31,068 bases of DNA from Sva-07 sp035529175. Its GTDB lineage: Bacteria > Actinomycetota > Acidimicrobiia > Acidimicrobiales > Ilumatobacteraceae. Positions 14,749-22,359 of the stretch are shown one piece after another (position 1 is the stretch's first letter; every line of letters starts with the position of its first letter). Location of the stretch: positions 1 through 31,068 of the forward strand of contig DATKXG010000189.1 in assembly GCA_035529175.1 (NCBI GenBank). Reading direction: 5' to 3'. The position numbers and the translations under genes were made by a program. The notes below the pieces were generated by a model, which saw only the letters and a program-made list of their open reading frames with translations, did not search any database and had not been told where the DNA came from.

Positions 14749-15911
14749 CGGGGAGGCTGTGCGCCGGTGATCGTGTCGGTGGCGAGTTCGGCGGCGAGGT
14801 GCTGGACCACGTCGGCGAGCGTACCGCCGGCCTCGACGACGCGCCGTTGCCGCTGTGCGCCGGATCCGGCTTCGAGCAGCACCTCCAGATCGGCGAGTTG
14901 GTCGAGGGTGCCCAGATCGCTGGCCACCGGCCGCAGCTCCGCAATGAGTTCGGTGACCAGTTCGCGCACGGGCCGCCGCTCGGGATGGCTGGTTCCGGGG
15001 GGTTGAACGATCAGCGCCGCGTCGAGGCCGTAGCGGGCCGCCAGCCAGCGATTCTCGCGGATCGTCCACTCGCGAGGAGGTGGCGGCAACGTGCCGTCGT
15101 CGATTTGCCGGATCGTCGATTCGACCAGCGTCTGGGCGAGCGCAGCGAGCGCGATGGTCTCGCGGACGGTGGGCGTGGCGTCGCACATCCGGAACTCGAC
15201 CGTCCCGAAGTCGGGATGGGGTCTGATGTCCCACCACACCTCGCGGATCGAGCGGATGCAGCCGGATTCGATCAGCGTCGACATGAACGACTCGAAGTCG
15301 GACCAGTCGGCCAGCGGAGGCGGGAGCCCGGCCGTGGGCAGTCCCTCGAAGATCTTCGTGCGCGCCGAAGCCATCCCGGAGTCGTCACGCTCGAAGTACG
15401 GGCTCGACGACGACAGGGCGAGGAACAGCGGGTGATGGCGCATCAACTCACCAATGATGCGGATCGCCGCGCTGCCGTCGGGAACCCCGACGTGGACGTG
15501 CATGCCACAGATCAGCAAGCGCCTCGCCGGCCATTGGAGGTCCTCGACGAGGTCGAGATACCGCTGGTGGGGGCTGACGATCTGTTCGCGGGCAAGACCG
15601 AACGGATGCGTGCCCGCGCTGACGAGGGTCAGGCCGCGCCGCTCGGCGGCCGCGCGCAACTCGTCGAGCGTCGCACGCAGGTCGTCGCCGGCCTGCGCGG
15701 GGTTGTCGCACACGCCGGTGATGATCTCGATGGTGCTCTGGAAGAGCTCGTGCTTGGCCTTGGGATGCTCGCCGCCCGGGTGGTCGGCGCCCATCTCTGC
15801 GAGGATGTCGATGGCCGCCGACGTGAGCTCGCCCGTGACGGCGTCGACGAGATGGAGTTCCATCTCGACCCCGATCGTCGGGCGTGCGTTCGGTGTGAAG
15901 CGAATGCCCAC
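14745..15911 (-). CDS. Glutamate-cysteine ligase family 2 (GCS2, YbdK-like)
   Basis: 388 residues, normal for the GCS2 carboxylate-amine ligase family. These enzymes join L-glutamate through its gamma-carboxyl to cysteine with ATP. Motifs include GVEMELHLVD near residue 14, HELFQSTIEIITGVC, the metal/substrate segment GMHVHVGVP, and WWDIRPHPDFGTVEFRMCD. In actinobacteria relatives include EgtA (ergothioneine route) and weak YbdK-type ligases. No egtB, egtC or egtD is next to it, so ergothioneine synthesis is not supported here. It lies 53 bp downstream of the glutathione peroxidase on the same strand and overlaps the M20 gene. Confidence 0.88.
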   Translation of the reverse strand: MGIRFTPNARPTIGVEMELHLVDAVTGELTSAAIDILAEMGADHPGGEHPKAKHELFQSTIEIITGVCDNPAQAGDDLRATLDELRAAAERRGLTLVSAGTHPFGLAREQIVSPHQRYLDLVEDLQWPARRLLICGMHVHVGVPDGSAAIRIIGELMRHHPLFLALSSSSPYFERDDSGMASARTKIFEGLPTAGLPPPLADWSDFESFMSTLIESGCIRSIREVWWDIRPHPDFGTVEFRMCDATPTVRETIALAALAQTLVESTIRQIDDGTLPPPPREWTIRENRWLAARYGLDAALIVQPPGTSHPERRPVRELVTELIAELRPVASDLGTLDQLADLEVLLEAGSGAQRQRRVVEAGGTLADVVQHLAAELATDTITGAQPPR

Positions 15912-15964
15912 GTCAGCTGATCACCGTGAGGACATCGCCGAGGCGGCTCATCGCCGTTGCCCGC

Positions 15965-16438
15965 TCAGCGGTACTGCTCGATCGCCTCGGCGACCTGCTC
16001 GGGTGTCGTGATGGGCGAGAACCGCTCGAGCACGTTGCCGCTGCCGCCGACGAGGAACTTCTCGAAGTTCCACGTGATCTCGGCGCTGTCGCCGTCACCG
16101 GGCCGTTCGCTCTTGAGCCACTTGTACAGCGGCGCCGCGCCATCGCCGTTGACCTCGATCTTGCTGAACATCGGGAAGCTGACGTCGTACTTCGACGTCG
16201 CGAACTCGAGGATCTCGGCGTCGGAACCGGGTTCCTGGGCGCCGAACTGGTTGCACGGGAACCCGAGCACGGTGACATCGTCGTTGTCGTCATGGAGTGC
16301 ACGCAGACCTGCGTACTGAGGCGTGAGGCCTCAAAGGCTCGCGACGTTGACGATCAGACAGATCTGACCCTCGAACCCATCGAACGACACCTGGTCGACG
16401 GTGATCGAGGTCATCTCGAACTCGTGGAATGTTGACAT
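15965..16438 (-). CDS. gpx: Glutathione peroxidase, predicted selenoprotein (in-frame UGA = Sec36)
   Basis: The 157-residue frame is continuous except for one TGA at 16331-16333. Upstream it reads ICLIVNVASL and downstream GLTPQYAGLRAL. The family motif is NVAS-x-U/C-G-x-T-x-QY-x-x-L, so the TGA falls exactly on the catalytic Sec/Cys. The other active-site residues are all present: Gln64 in FPCNQFG, and Trp123-Asn124 in ITWNFEKFL. Total length matches bacterial GPx. A fitting hairpin follows the UGA (separate entry). Glutathione peroxidases reduce peroxides with a thiol or thioredoxin. The resolving cysteine of Cys-type enzymes is not evident, which fits a Sec enzyme. The start at 16438 is 10 bp after the MFS gene; ATG 16414 is an alternative. 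A nonsense mutation or sequencing error is the rival explanation, but nothing else in the frame is damaged. Confidence 0.88.
16299..16333 (-). promoter_or_regulatory. Putative bacterial SECIS element of gpx
   Basis: Just after the UGA the minus-strand RNA can form GUACGCA (16316-16310) paired with UGCGUGC (16305-16299), 7 bp with one G-U pair, around a GGUC loop. The loop begins 21 nt after the UGA and has G in its first two positions. Both features agree with the published description of bacterial SECIS elements bound by SelB. A second stem, UGAGGC with GCCUCA (16333-16317), stacks directly beneath and includes the UGA itself. The fold was drawn by eye, without energy calculation. Confidence 0.7.
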
Positions 16439-16448
16439 CGCGGCGACT

Positions 16449-18080
16449 TTAGCCCAGCGGGTCGGTCGGCGTTCGGAAGCGATCGGCGACATCGAGCGCC
16501 ATGTTCCGGCTGGTCGTCGTCCGGCCGATGGCGTCGAGGAAGTCACCGCGCTCGATCACCAGCAATCGGCTCGGCTGCGTGGTCGTCACCGTCGCCGTGC
16601 GGACGCACTCGTGCAGCAGGGCGACCTCGCCGAACGAACACGGCGCTGCAAGCGTGTCGACGGCGACGTTCTTCGCACTGATCTCGATGGCGCCCTCGAC
16701 GAGGATGAAGAACTCCGCCCCGTGTTCACCTTCGGTGATCACCGTGCAACCGGCGTCGACCTGCCGGACCTCGAGACGGTCGGCGAGTTCCTCGAGCGTC
16801 GGGAGCGGCAGACGGTCGAGGAACCCCACGGTGCGCAACAGTCCGAGGGCTACGGCGTCGACAGCGACCGACCGCGTCGCCATCCGACGCAACGCGATCG
16901 CGCCGATCACCAGGACGGCCGCCGAGGCGAGACCGATCACGGGCAACAGCGACGACAGGTCGTGACGGGTCACCAGGAATCCGGCGATCGCTGCACCCAC
17001 CGAGGCGGCGAGGAAGAACCACGAGCGCAGGATGCCGAACACGCGGCTGGTCATCGACTCCGAACTGGATCGCTGCAGCATCGTGTAGCCGCAGATCTCG
17101 ACGAGGGCATCGCCAGCTCCCAGGATGCCGACGAGGACGAGTGCGGTCGCGAGATGGGCAACGTGCCCGAGCGGTATCAGCGGCAGCGACAACAGGAGCG
17201 CGCCGGCGGCGGTCGCGGTCGGCAGGCCCCATGTCGAGCGTCGCCGCATGACGGCCGACGCAACGAGTCCGCCGGCGGCGAAGCCTGCCGACAACATCGC
17301 AGCGGTACTCCCGCCTCGACCCAACTCGTCGAAGGCAACTGCGACGAAGAACACGTCGAACGATCCGATCAGGAGTCCCGAGGCGGCGATGAAGGCGATG
17401 ACACGGCGCGGGCCCGGCGTCGTCGCCGCGTACGCGATGCCGTCGGCCGAGGCGCGCAGGACCGTGCGCAACCCCGTGGCCGAGGTCATGCGGTCGTCGG
17501 GCGGAAGCCTGACGGTGATGCCGACGGCCGTGATCGCGCAGATCGCGGCGAGCAGTGCGAAGACCCACGCTGGACCGGCGACGAGCAACAAGGCCGACGT
17601 GAGCAGTGGGCCCAGCAGGCTGCCCGTCGTCCGCACGGACGACTGGGCGACGTTCCACTGCATCAGCTGCAGCGGTGTCCGGGCGTGGCGGACCAGCAGG
17701 CTGGCGACCGTTGCCGGCGTCGATTCCAGGGCCACCGTGTACGCGGCGGCGAGCAGCAGAACGACCCAGAGATCTGCCGACGAGGCGAGCGACACCGCAA
17801 TGCCGGTCGCCGAGGTGGCGAGCACGGCGAAGCCCACGGTGAGTACCAGGTGGCGAGGAAAACGATCCCCGGCGGCGGTGACCACCGGTGCCAACAGAGC
17901 GGTCGGTACGAGCTGGACGACCACGGCGAGGCCCGCCGCGCCGGCACCGCCACGGTCGAAAGCGACGACGAGTACCGTGATCCACGCGGTGACCTCGGCA
18001 ATCGAGAACACGAACCCGACCGCCAGCAGACCGCGCACCACAGGAGGTGCCGCCTCGGTGGTCTCGCTCGATCTCGTCAT
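16449..18080 (-). CDS. MFS transporter fused to a C-terminal cyclic-nucleotide-binding domain
   Basis: 543 residues. Residues from about 12 to 405 show around twelve hydrophobic segments and MFS-like features (AAGDRFPRHLVLTVGFAVLA between helices 2 and 3). Residues from about 418 to 530 form a Crp-type cNMP-binding domain: LLRTVGFLDRLPLPTLEELA, CTVITEGEHGAEFFILVEGAIEIS, and a phosphate-binding cassette FGEVALLHECVRTATV that retains the key Gly-Glu and Arg. There is no DNA-binding helix-turn-helix. The protein is thus an inner-membrane transporter probably gated by a cyclic nucleotide; the cargo is unknown. It heads the gpx unit, with only 10 bp to gpx. The 155-bp gap 18081-18235 to the divergent CorC gene shows no clear promoter box. 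The first codons share 17 bp with a repeat at 4218-4234. Confidence 0.85.
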   Translation of the reverse strand: MTRSSETTEAAPPVVRGLLAVGFVFSIAEVTAWITVLVVAFDRGGAGAAGLAVVVQLVPTALLAPVVTAAGDRFPRHLVLTVGFAVLATSATGIAVSLASSADLWVVLLLAAAYTVALESTPATVASLLVRHARTPLQLMQWNVAQSSVRTTGSLLGPLLTSALLLVAGPAWVFALLAAICAITAVGITVRLPPDDRMTSATGLRTVLRASADGIAYAATTPGPRRVIAFIAASGLLIGSFDVFFVAVAFDELGRGGSTAAMLSAGFAAGGLVASAVMRRRSTWGLPTATAAGALLLSLPLIPLGHVAHLATALVLVGILGAGDALVEICGYTMLQRSSSESMTSRVFGILRSWFFLAASVGAAIAGFLVTRHDLSSLLPVIGLASAAVLVIGAIALRRMATRSVAVDAVALGLLRTVGFLDRLPLPTLEELADRLEVRQVDAGCTVITEGEHGAEFFILVEGAIEISAKNVAVDTLAAPCSFGEVALLHECVRTATVTTTQPSRLLVIERGDFLDAIGRTTTSRNMALDVADRFRTPTDPLG

Positions 18081-18235
18081 GGGGCGGTGCGCGCTCCTGC
18101 GCCAGGGTGCTGGCCGATCGTAGACGAGGCGTGCGCCGTCGATCGTGGTGCACGGGACGCGTCACCGCAATGGCGCTCGTCGATCGATAACATCTACGCC
18201 ACCCATGTCCGCCGACCGAAAACGAAGTTGACGCC

Positions 18236-19621
18236 GTGCTGACTGCTCTTGGGCTGTTCGGTGTCGTTGCGCTCATCGCAGCCAACGGGTACTTCGTCGC
18301 CGTCGAGTTCGCGTTCGTCGCTGCTCGTCGGAGCCGGTTCCTGGAGCAGGCCGAGGACGGCGATCGCCGTTCCAAGCGTGCGATCGACGTGCACAAGCGC
18401 CTGAGCTTCATGCTCTCGGGCGCGCAGCTCGGGATCACGGTCACCACGCTGCTCGTCGGCTTCATCGCCGAACCGGCGATCGCCTCGGTGATCGAGCCGG
18501 CGTTGATCGCGGTCGGCGTCCCCGAATCGGTCACCTTCGGGATCTCGCTGACGCTCGCGCTGATCCTGGCGACGATGGCGCAGATGGTCTTCGGCGAGCT
18601 CGCCCCGAAGAACCTGGCGATCGCCAAACCGGAACCGGTCGCCCGGTCACTGGCCTCGTCGATGTGGCTGTTCATGCGTCTCGCCGGACCCGTCATCCGG
18701 CTCTTCGACGGATCGGCGAATCGCTTGCTCCGGATGATCGGCGTCGAGCCGGTCGAGGAGCTTCGCGGCGCGGTCTCCACCGAGGAACTCGATCTGATCG
18801 TCGACTCGTCCGCGGAGAGTGGGCACCTCACCCAGAGCCAGGCTGCGCTGCTCGAGCGCGCGATCGACTTCGGCGAGCTGGAGGCCTCCGACGCCATGGT
18901 GCCGTGGAACCGGGTGGTGACGATCGACATCGCCGCCACCGCCGCGGACCTGCGCGACCTGATGGCGTCGACGCACTCGCGGTTCCCGGTGGTCGATGCA
19001 GACGGCCAGGTCCAGGGCGTCGTCCACGCCAAGGACCTCCTGGGTGTCAGCCGGTCCGAGTACGACAGCGCGCTCGTGGCCGACCTGCTCCACGAGATCC
19101 TGGCGGTCCCCGAGGCAGCGGGGCTCAACGTGGTGCTCTCCGAGTTGCGGTCGCGTGCGACCGAGATGGCGATCGTGATCGACGAGTACGGCGGTCCTGC
19201 GGGCGTCGTGACGCTCGAGGACGTGGTCGAGGAACTCGTCGGTGACATCGAGGACGAGTACGACCCGAGCGCGCCGGGTGAACACGTCGAGGTCGAACTC
19301 GGCGTGTGGTCGGTGGCCGCATCGTCGCGTCCCGACGAGATCGAGCGCATCACCGGCTTCGACCTGCCCGACGGCGAGTACGACACGGTTGCCGGGCTCG
19401 TGCTCGACCGGCTCGAGCGGATTCCCGAGGTCGGCGACAGCTTCACCGTCGACGGCATCCGGGTGGAGGTGCTCGCTGTCGACGGCTTCGCCATCGAGCG
19501 CATCGAACTGCGGGTGGATCCCGAGGCATTGGCCGAGGCCACCGACGAGGACGTGCCGGCCGGTGCTCCCGACGACGCAGGCGATGGCCATCGCCACGAC
19601 GAGCGTCGAGGTGACCGTTGA
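18236..19621 (+). CDS. CNNM/CBS/CorC-domain membrane protein (first of a tandem pair)
   Basis: 461 residues from a GTG. Residues 1-190 form a CNNM (DUF21) transmembrane domain with NGYFVAVEFAFVAARRSRF and FGELAPKNLAIAKPEPVA. Residues of about 205-325 hold a CBS pair, with DAMVPWNRVVTID and EMAIVIDEYGGPAGVVTLED. Residues of about 345-430 form a CorC/HlyC domain (GFDLPDGEYDTVAGLVLDRL). The family is linked to magnesium or cobalt homeostasis, probably efflux, and was long annotated as hemolysin. TAACAT at 18188-18193 could be a -10 box with a leader of about 40 nt, but no -35 is seen. Its TGA overlaps the next ATG by one base. Confidence 0.92.
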   Translation: MLTALGLFGVVALIAANGYFVAVEFAFVAARRSRFLEQAEDGDRRSKRAIDVHKRLSFMLSGAQLGITVTTLLVGFIAEPAIASVIEPALIAVGVPESVTFGISLTLALILATMAQMVFGELAPKNLAIAKPEPVARSLASSMWLFMRLAGPVIRLFDGSANRLLRMIGVEPVEELRGAVSTEELDLIVDSSAESGHLTQSQAALLERAIDFGELEASDAMVPWNRVVTIDIAATAADLRDLMASTHSRFPVVDADGQVQGVVHAKDLLGVSRSEYDSALVADLLHEILAVPEAAGLNVVLSELRSRATEMAIVIDEYGGPAGVVTLEDVVEELVGDIEDEYDPSAPGEHVEVELGVWSVAASSRPDEIERITGFDLPDGEYDTVAGLVLDRLERIPEVGDSFTVDGIRVEVLAVDGFAIERIELRVDPEALAEATDEDVPAGAPDDAGDGHRHDERRGDR

Positions 19622-20976
19622 TGTTCGCAGCGACCGAAGGGATCCAGGTCAACTGGGCCGGCATCGGCATTGCCGTGTTGTTGCTCGCGCTCAACGGGTT
19701 CTTCGTCGCGGCCGAGTTCGCGTTGCTCGCTTCCCGGCGATCGCGGATCGAGCAGCTCGCAGCCGAAGGCGATCGTCGGGCGCGCCATGCCCTCGCCGGG
19801 CTCCGCGAGATCACCCTGATGCTCGCAGGAGCCCAGCTGGGCATCACCATGTGCTCGCTCGGCCTCGGCGCCGTTGCCGAGCCGGCGGTGGCCGGCATCA
19901 TCGAAGGCATCCTCGGCGAGGCCTTCTCGCTGTCCGACACCACGCGGCACATCATCGCGTTCTCGATCGGCTTGTCGATTGTGGTGTTCCTGCACATGGT
20001 GGTCGCCGAAATGGCCCCGAAGTCGTGGGCGATCGCCCATCCGGAGAAGTCGGCGCTCCTGCTCGCACGTCCGTTCCGGCTGTTCGTCAACATCCTGCGA
20101 CCGCTGATCCGGTTCCTGAACGGCATGGCGAACATCGTGGTGAAGGCCGTCGGCGTCGAGCCGCAGGACGAGCGGGCGATGGCTCACTCTCCGAGCGACC
20201 TGCTCCTGCTGATCGAGGAGTCGGCAGGTCACGGCGGGATCGCCGCGGATGAGCACGAACTCCTCGCCCGGTCGCTGGAGCTGTCGGGTCTCACCGCTGC
20301 TGATGCGATGACGGGGCGCCGCGACATCGTCGCCGTGGGCGCCGATGTGACCGCCGCAGTCGTTGCCTCCGAAGCGCATCGAACGGGACGCACGCGGGTG
20401 GTCGTGCACGAGGGAGACCTTGACCACGTACGGGGCTTCGTCCACGTCAAGGACGTGCTCCGGCTGGCCAACGGCACGTGGGCGACCACTTCCGCCGGCT
20501 CGATCACCCGGCCGATCATGGTGACCCCCGAGCATCACGGCCTCGAGGACTTGCTGTTGGAGATGCGCACGAGGCGCCAGCACATCGCACTCGTCGTCGA
20601 CGAACACGGCATGGTGATGGGGCTGGTCACGCTCGAAGACGTCATCGAGGAGCTGATCGGCGACTTCGACGACGAGTCCGACCGTCGCCTCGGCGATGCC
20701 AAACCGCTGCCGGACGGCGGCTGGGAGATTCCCGGCACGATGCGGGGCGATCTGTTCGAGGAGTGCACTGGCGTCGCGTTGCCGGAGGGCGATTGGCAGA
20801 CGGTTGCCGGCTACGTGATCGACGCGCTCGACGAAATCCCGGCCGCGGGGGAACGCGTCTACACCGAACTCGGTGAGTTCGAGGTGGTCGCGATGGACGG
20901 ATACGCGATCGAGATCATGCACGTCCGGCTGAACCGCTCGGCGCTGCACGAGGCTCGTTCGGAGGGCTCGGACTGA
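19621..20976 (+). CDS. CNNM/CBS/CorC-domain membrane protein (second of a tandem pair)
   Basis: 451 residues with the same three-part architecture as its neighbour: a CNNM domain (NGFFVAAEFALLASRRSRI, VVAEMAPKSWAIAHPEKSA), a CBS pair (DAMTGRRDIVAVG, HIALVVDEHGMVMGLVTLED) and a C-terminal CorC domain (GVALPEGDWQTVAGYVIDAL). The two paralogues are clearly diverged, so the duplication is old. They could act as a heterodimer, since the CNNM fold is dimeric; this is inference. The ATG overlaps the previous TGA (TGATG). The following gene begins 4 bp after its stop. Confidence 0.92.
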   Translation: MFAATEGIQVNWAGIGIAVLLLALNGFFVAAEFALLASRRSRIEQLAAEGDRRARHALAGLREITLMLAGAQLGITMCSLGLGAVAEPAVAGIIEGILGEAFSLSDTTRHIIAFSIGLSIVVFLHMVVAEMAPKSWAIAHPEKSALLLARPFRLFVNILRPLIRFLNGMANIVVKAVGVEPQDERAMAHSPSDLLLLIEESAGHGGIAADEHELLARSLELSGLTAADAMTGRRDIVAVGADVTAAVVASEAHRTGRTRVVVHEGDLDHVRGFVHVKDVLRLANGTWATTSAGSITRPIMVTPEHHGLEDLLLEMRTRRQHIALVVDEHGMVMGLVTLEDVIEELIGDFDDESDRRLGDAKPLPDGGWEIPGTMRGDLFEECTGVALPEGDWQTVAGYVIDALDEIPAAGERVYTELGEFEVVAMDGYAIEIMHVRLNRSALHEARSEGSD

Positions 20977-20980
20977 ACCC

Positions 20981-21598
20981 ATGGCGTTCCCGAGCCGCCT
21001 GCTGAACGACAACGAGACCGTCAGCGTCGACCTGCACCCACACTGGTGGTTCCTCGCGGCGCCCGCGATCGCCATCGTCGCAGCGATCGTCGCGGGTGTC
21101 GTCACACTCGTGGCGACCGAGGGCGACTCGACGTGGCGCACCGTGGCGGGCTGGGCCACGATCGTGGCGATCGTCGCAAGCGCGTGCTGGTTGCTCGGTC
21201 GGTACGGCCGCTGGCTGACGACGCACTTCGTGATCACCAATCGTCGGGTCATCTTCCGCACCGGGCTGCTGACCAAACGCGGCATCGAGATCCCGATCGA
21301 CCGCGTGAACACCGTCTACTTCCACCAGAGCATCTGGGAACGGGTCCTCGGCGTCGGCGATCTGCTGATCGAATCCGGTGGCGAGACCGGCCAGCAGCGG
21401 TTCACCGACATCCGCCAACCCGACCGTGTCCAGCGGGTGCTCCACGCCGAGATGGAGGCGCGGGAGCTGCGCGGTCGTGGCCCCGACGGTGTCGTCGATG
21501 TCGCTGGTCAGCTCGAGAAGCTCGAGTCGATGCTGCTGCGTGGAACGCTCACCGCCGACGAATTCGAGCGCCAGAAGCGCCGCTTGCTCGGGTCGTGA
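20981..21598 (+). CDS. PH-domain (bPH2) membrane protein with C-terminal SHOCT
   Basis: 205 residues. Two hydrophobic segments near residues 25-45 and 55-75 anchor it in the membrane. They are followed by a bacterial pleckstrin-homology-like domain (HFVITNRRVIFRTGLLTKRGIEIPIDRVNTVYFHQSIWERVLGVGD, given here as a continuous region around residues 82-127). The last 30 residues are a SHOCT motif (GQLEKLESMLLRGTLTADEF and on). SHOCT tails are oligomerisation or tethering elements. It is transcribed with the CorC pair and may be an accessory membrane protein of them. No enzymatic activity is expected. Confidence 0.85.
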   Translation: MAFPSRLLNDNETVSVDLHPHWWFLAAPAIAIVAAIVAGVVTLVATEGDSTWRTVAGWATIVAIVASACWLLGRYGRWLTTHFVITNRRVIFRTGLLTKRGIEIPIDRVNTVYFHQSIWERVLGVGDLLIESGGETGQQRFTDIRQPDRVQRVLHAEMEARELRGRGPDGVVDVAGQLEKLESMLLRGTLTADEFERQKRRLLGS

Positions 21599-21606
21599 CC
21601 GAGCCA

Positions 21607-22314
21607 ATGGCGAACGTGCGGGTCGTCAGCCTGGTTCCGTCGAGCACCGAGACGTTGCTCGCGCTCGGGGCCGAGGTGATCGCGTGCACCCGATTCTGCG
21701 AGCAGCCCGACCTGCGCCACGTCGGTGGCACGAAGAACCCCGACCTGGACGCGATCATCGCTCTGCAACCCGACGTCGTGGTGATGGATCGCGAGGAGAA
21801 CCGCATCGAGGATCACGACGCGCTCGTCGAGGCGGGGGTGCGGGTGTTCGTGAGCGACGTTCGTTCCGTGGACGATGCGATCGCGCTCGTCGGCGATCTG
21901 ACCGCGCTCACCAACACCCCCCACGACACGTACACGATGTGCCAGGCGCAACGTGTACGTCGACCGCTGGCCGGTCCGGAGCGGCGGACGGCCTTCGTTC
22001 CGATCTGGCGTCGGCCGTGGATGTCGATCGCGGCGGGCACGTACGGGGCATCGTTGCTCGGACTGCTGGGTATCGACCTGGTGACCGCCGATCTCGTCGA
22101 CCCGTATCCCACGGTCGAGCTGGAGAACATCGCCGCGCTCCGGCCCGACCTCGTGCTCGTCCCGAGCGAACCGTACGTGTTCACCGCCGAGCACCTGGAC
22201 GAACTCGCCGCGGCGATCCCTGGTGCCACGATCGCCAGGATCGATGGCCAGGACCTGTTCTGGTGGGGAGCGAGAACTCCGGACGCCATCGAGCGCTTTG
22301 CGGCGACGCTGTGA
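21607..22314 (+). CDS. Cytosolic BtuF-like helical-backbone metal receptor
   Basis: 235 residues of the TroA/BtuF periplasmic-binding fold: VVSLVPSSTETLLALGAEVI at the start, HVGGTKNPDLDAIIALQPDVVV, and DPYPTVELENIAALRPDLVL in the second lobe. There is no signal peptide or lipobox, and no permease or ATPase gene nearby, so it is not a standard ABC binding protein. Members of this kind have been annotated as cobalamin- or corrinoid-binding; the ligand here is unknown. A GTG at 21595 that overlaps the previous stop in a GTGA is an equally good start and would add four residues. It is the last gene of the CorC unit and is followed by a strong hairpin. Confidence 0.75.
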   Translation: MANVRVVSLVPSSTETLLALGAEVIACTRFCEQPDLRHVGGTKNPDLDAIIALQPDVVVMDREENRIEDHDALVEAGVRVFVSDVRSVDDAIALVGDLTALTNTPHDTYTMCQAQRVRRPLAGPERRTAFVPIWRRPWMSIAAGTYGASLLGLLGIDLVTADLVDPYPTVELENIAALRPDLVLVPSEPYVFTAEHLDELAAAIPGATIARIDGQDLFWWGARTPDAIERFAATL

Positions 22315-22327
22315 CGAGCCCGTGCGG

Positions 22328-22355
22328 GCGCTCGCGATCTGAAGCCCGCGAGCGC
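22328..22355. terminator. Bidirectional terminator hairpin between convergent genes
   Basis: GCGCTCGCG (22328-22336) pairs perfectly with CGCGAGCGC (22347-22355) over 9 bp, with a 10-nt loop. It fills the 45-bp gap between the BtuF-like gene (plus) and galactokinase (minus), so it can serve both. No T-run is present on either side. Confidence 0.65.
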
Positions 22356-22359
22356 GGCG

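Noticed and set aside
14745..15911. EgtA of an ergothioneine cluster
   Set aside because: The ligase family fits, but no egtB, egtC, egtD or egtE is in the neighbourhood, and the M20 gene is not an EgtC-type amidohydrolase.
16271..16333. Reading gpx as two separate genes or a pseudogene split at the TGA
   Set aside because: Both sides are in the same frame, keep all family motifs, and the stop falls exactly on the Sec/Cys codon. A random nonsense mutation at that one codon is far less likely than selenocysteine.
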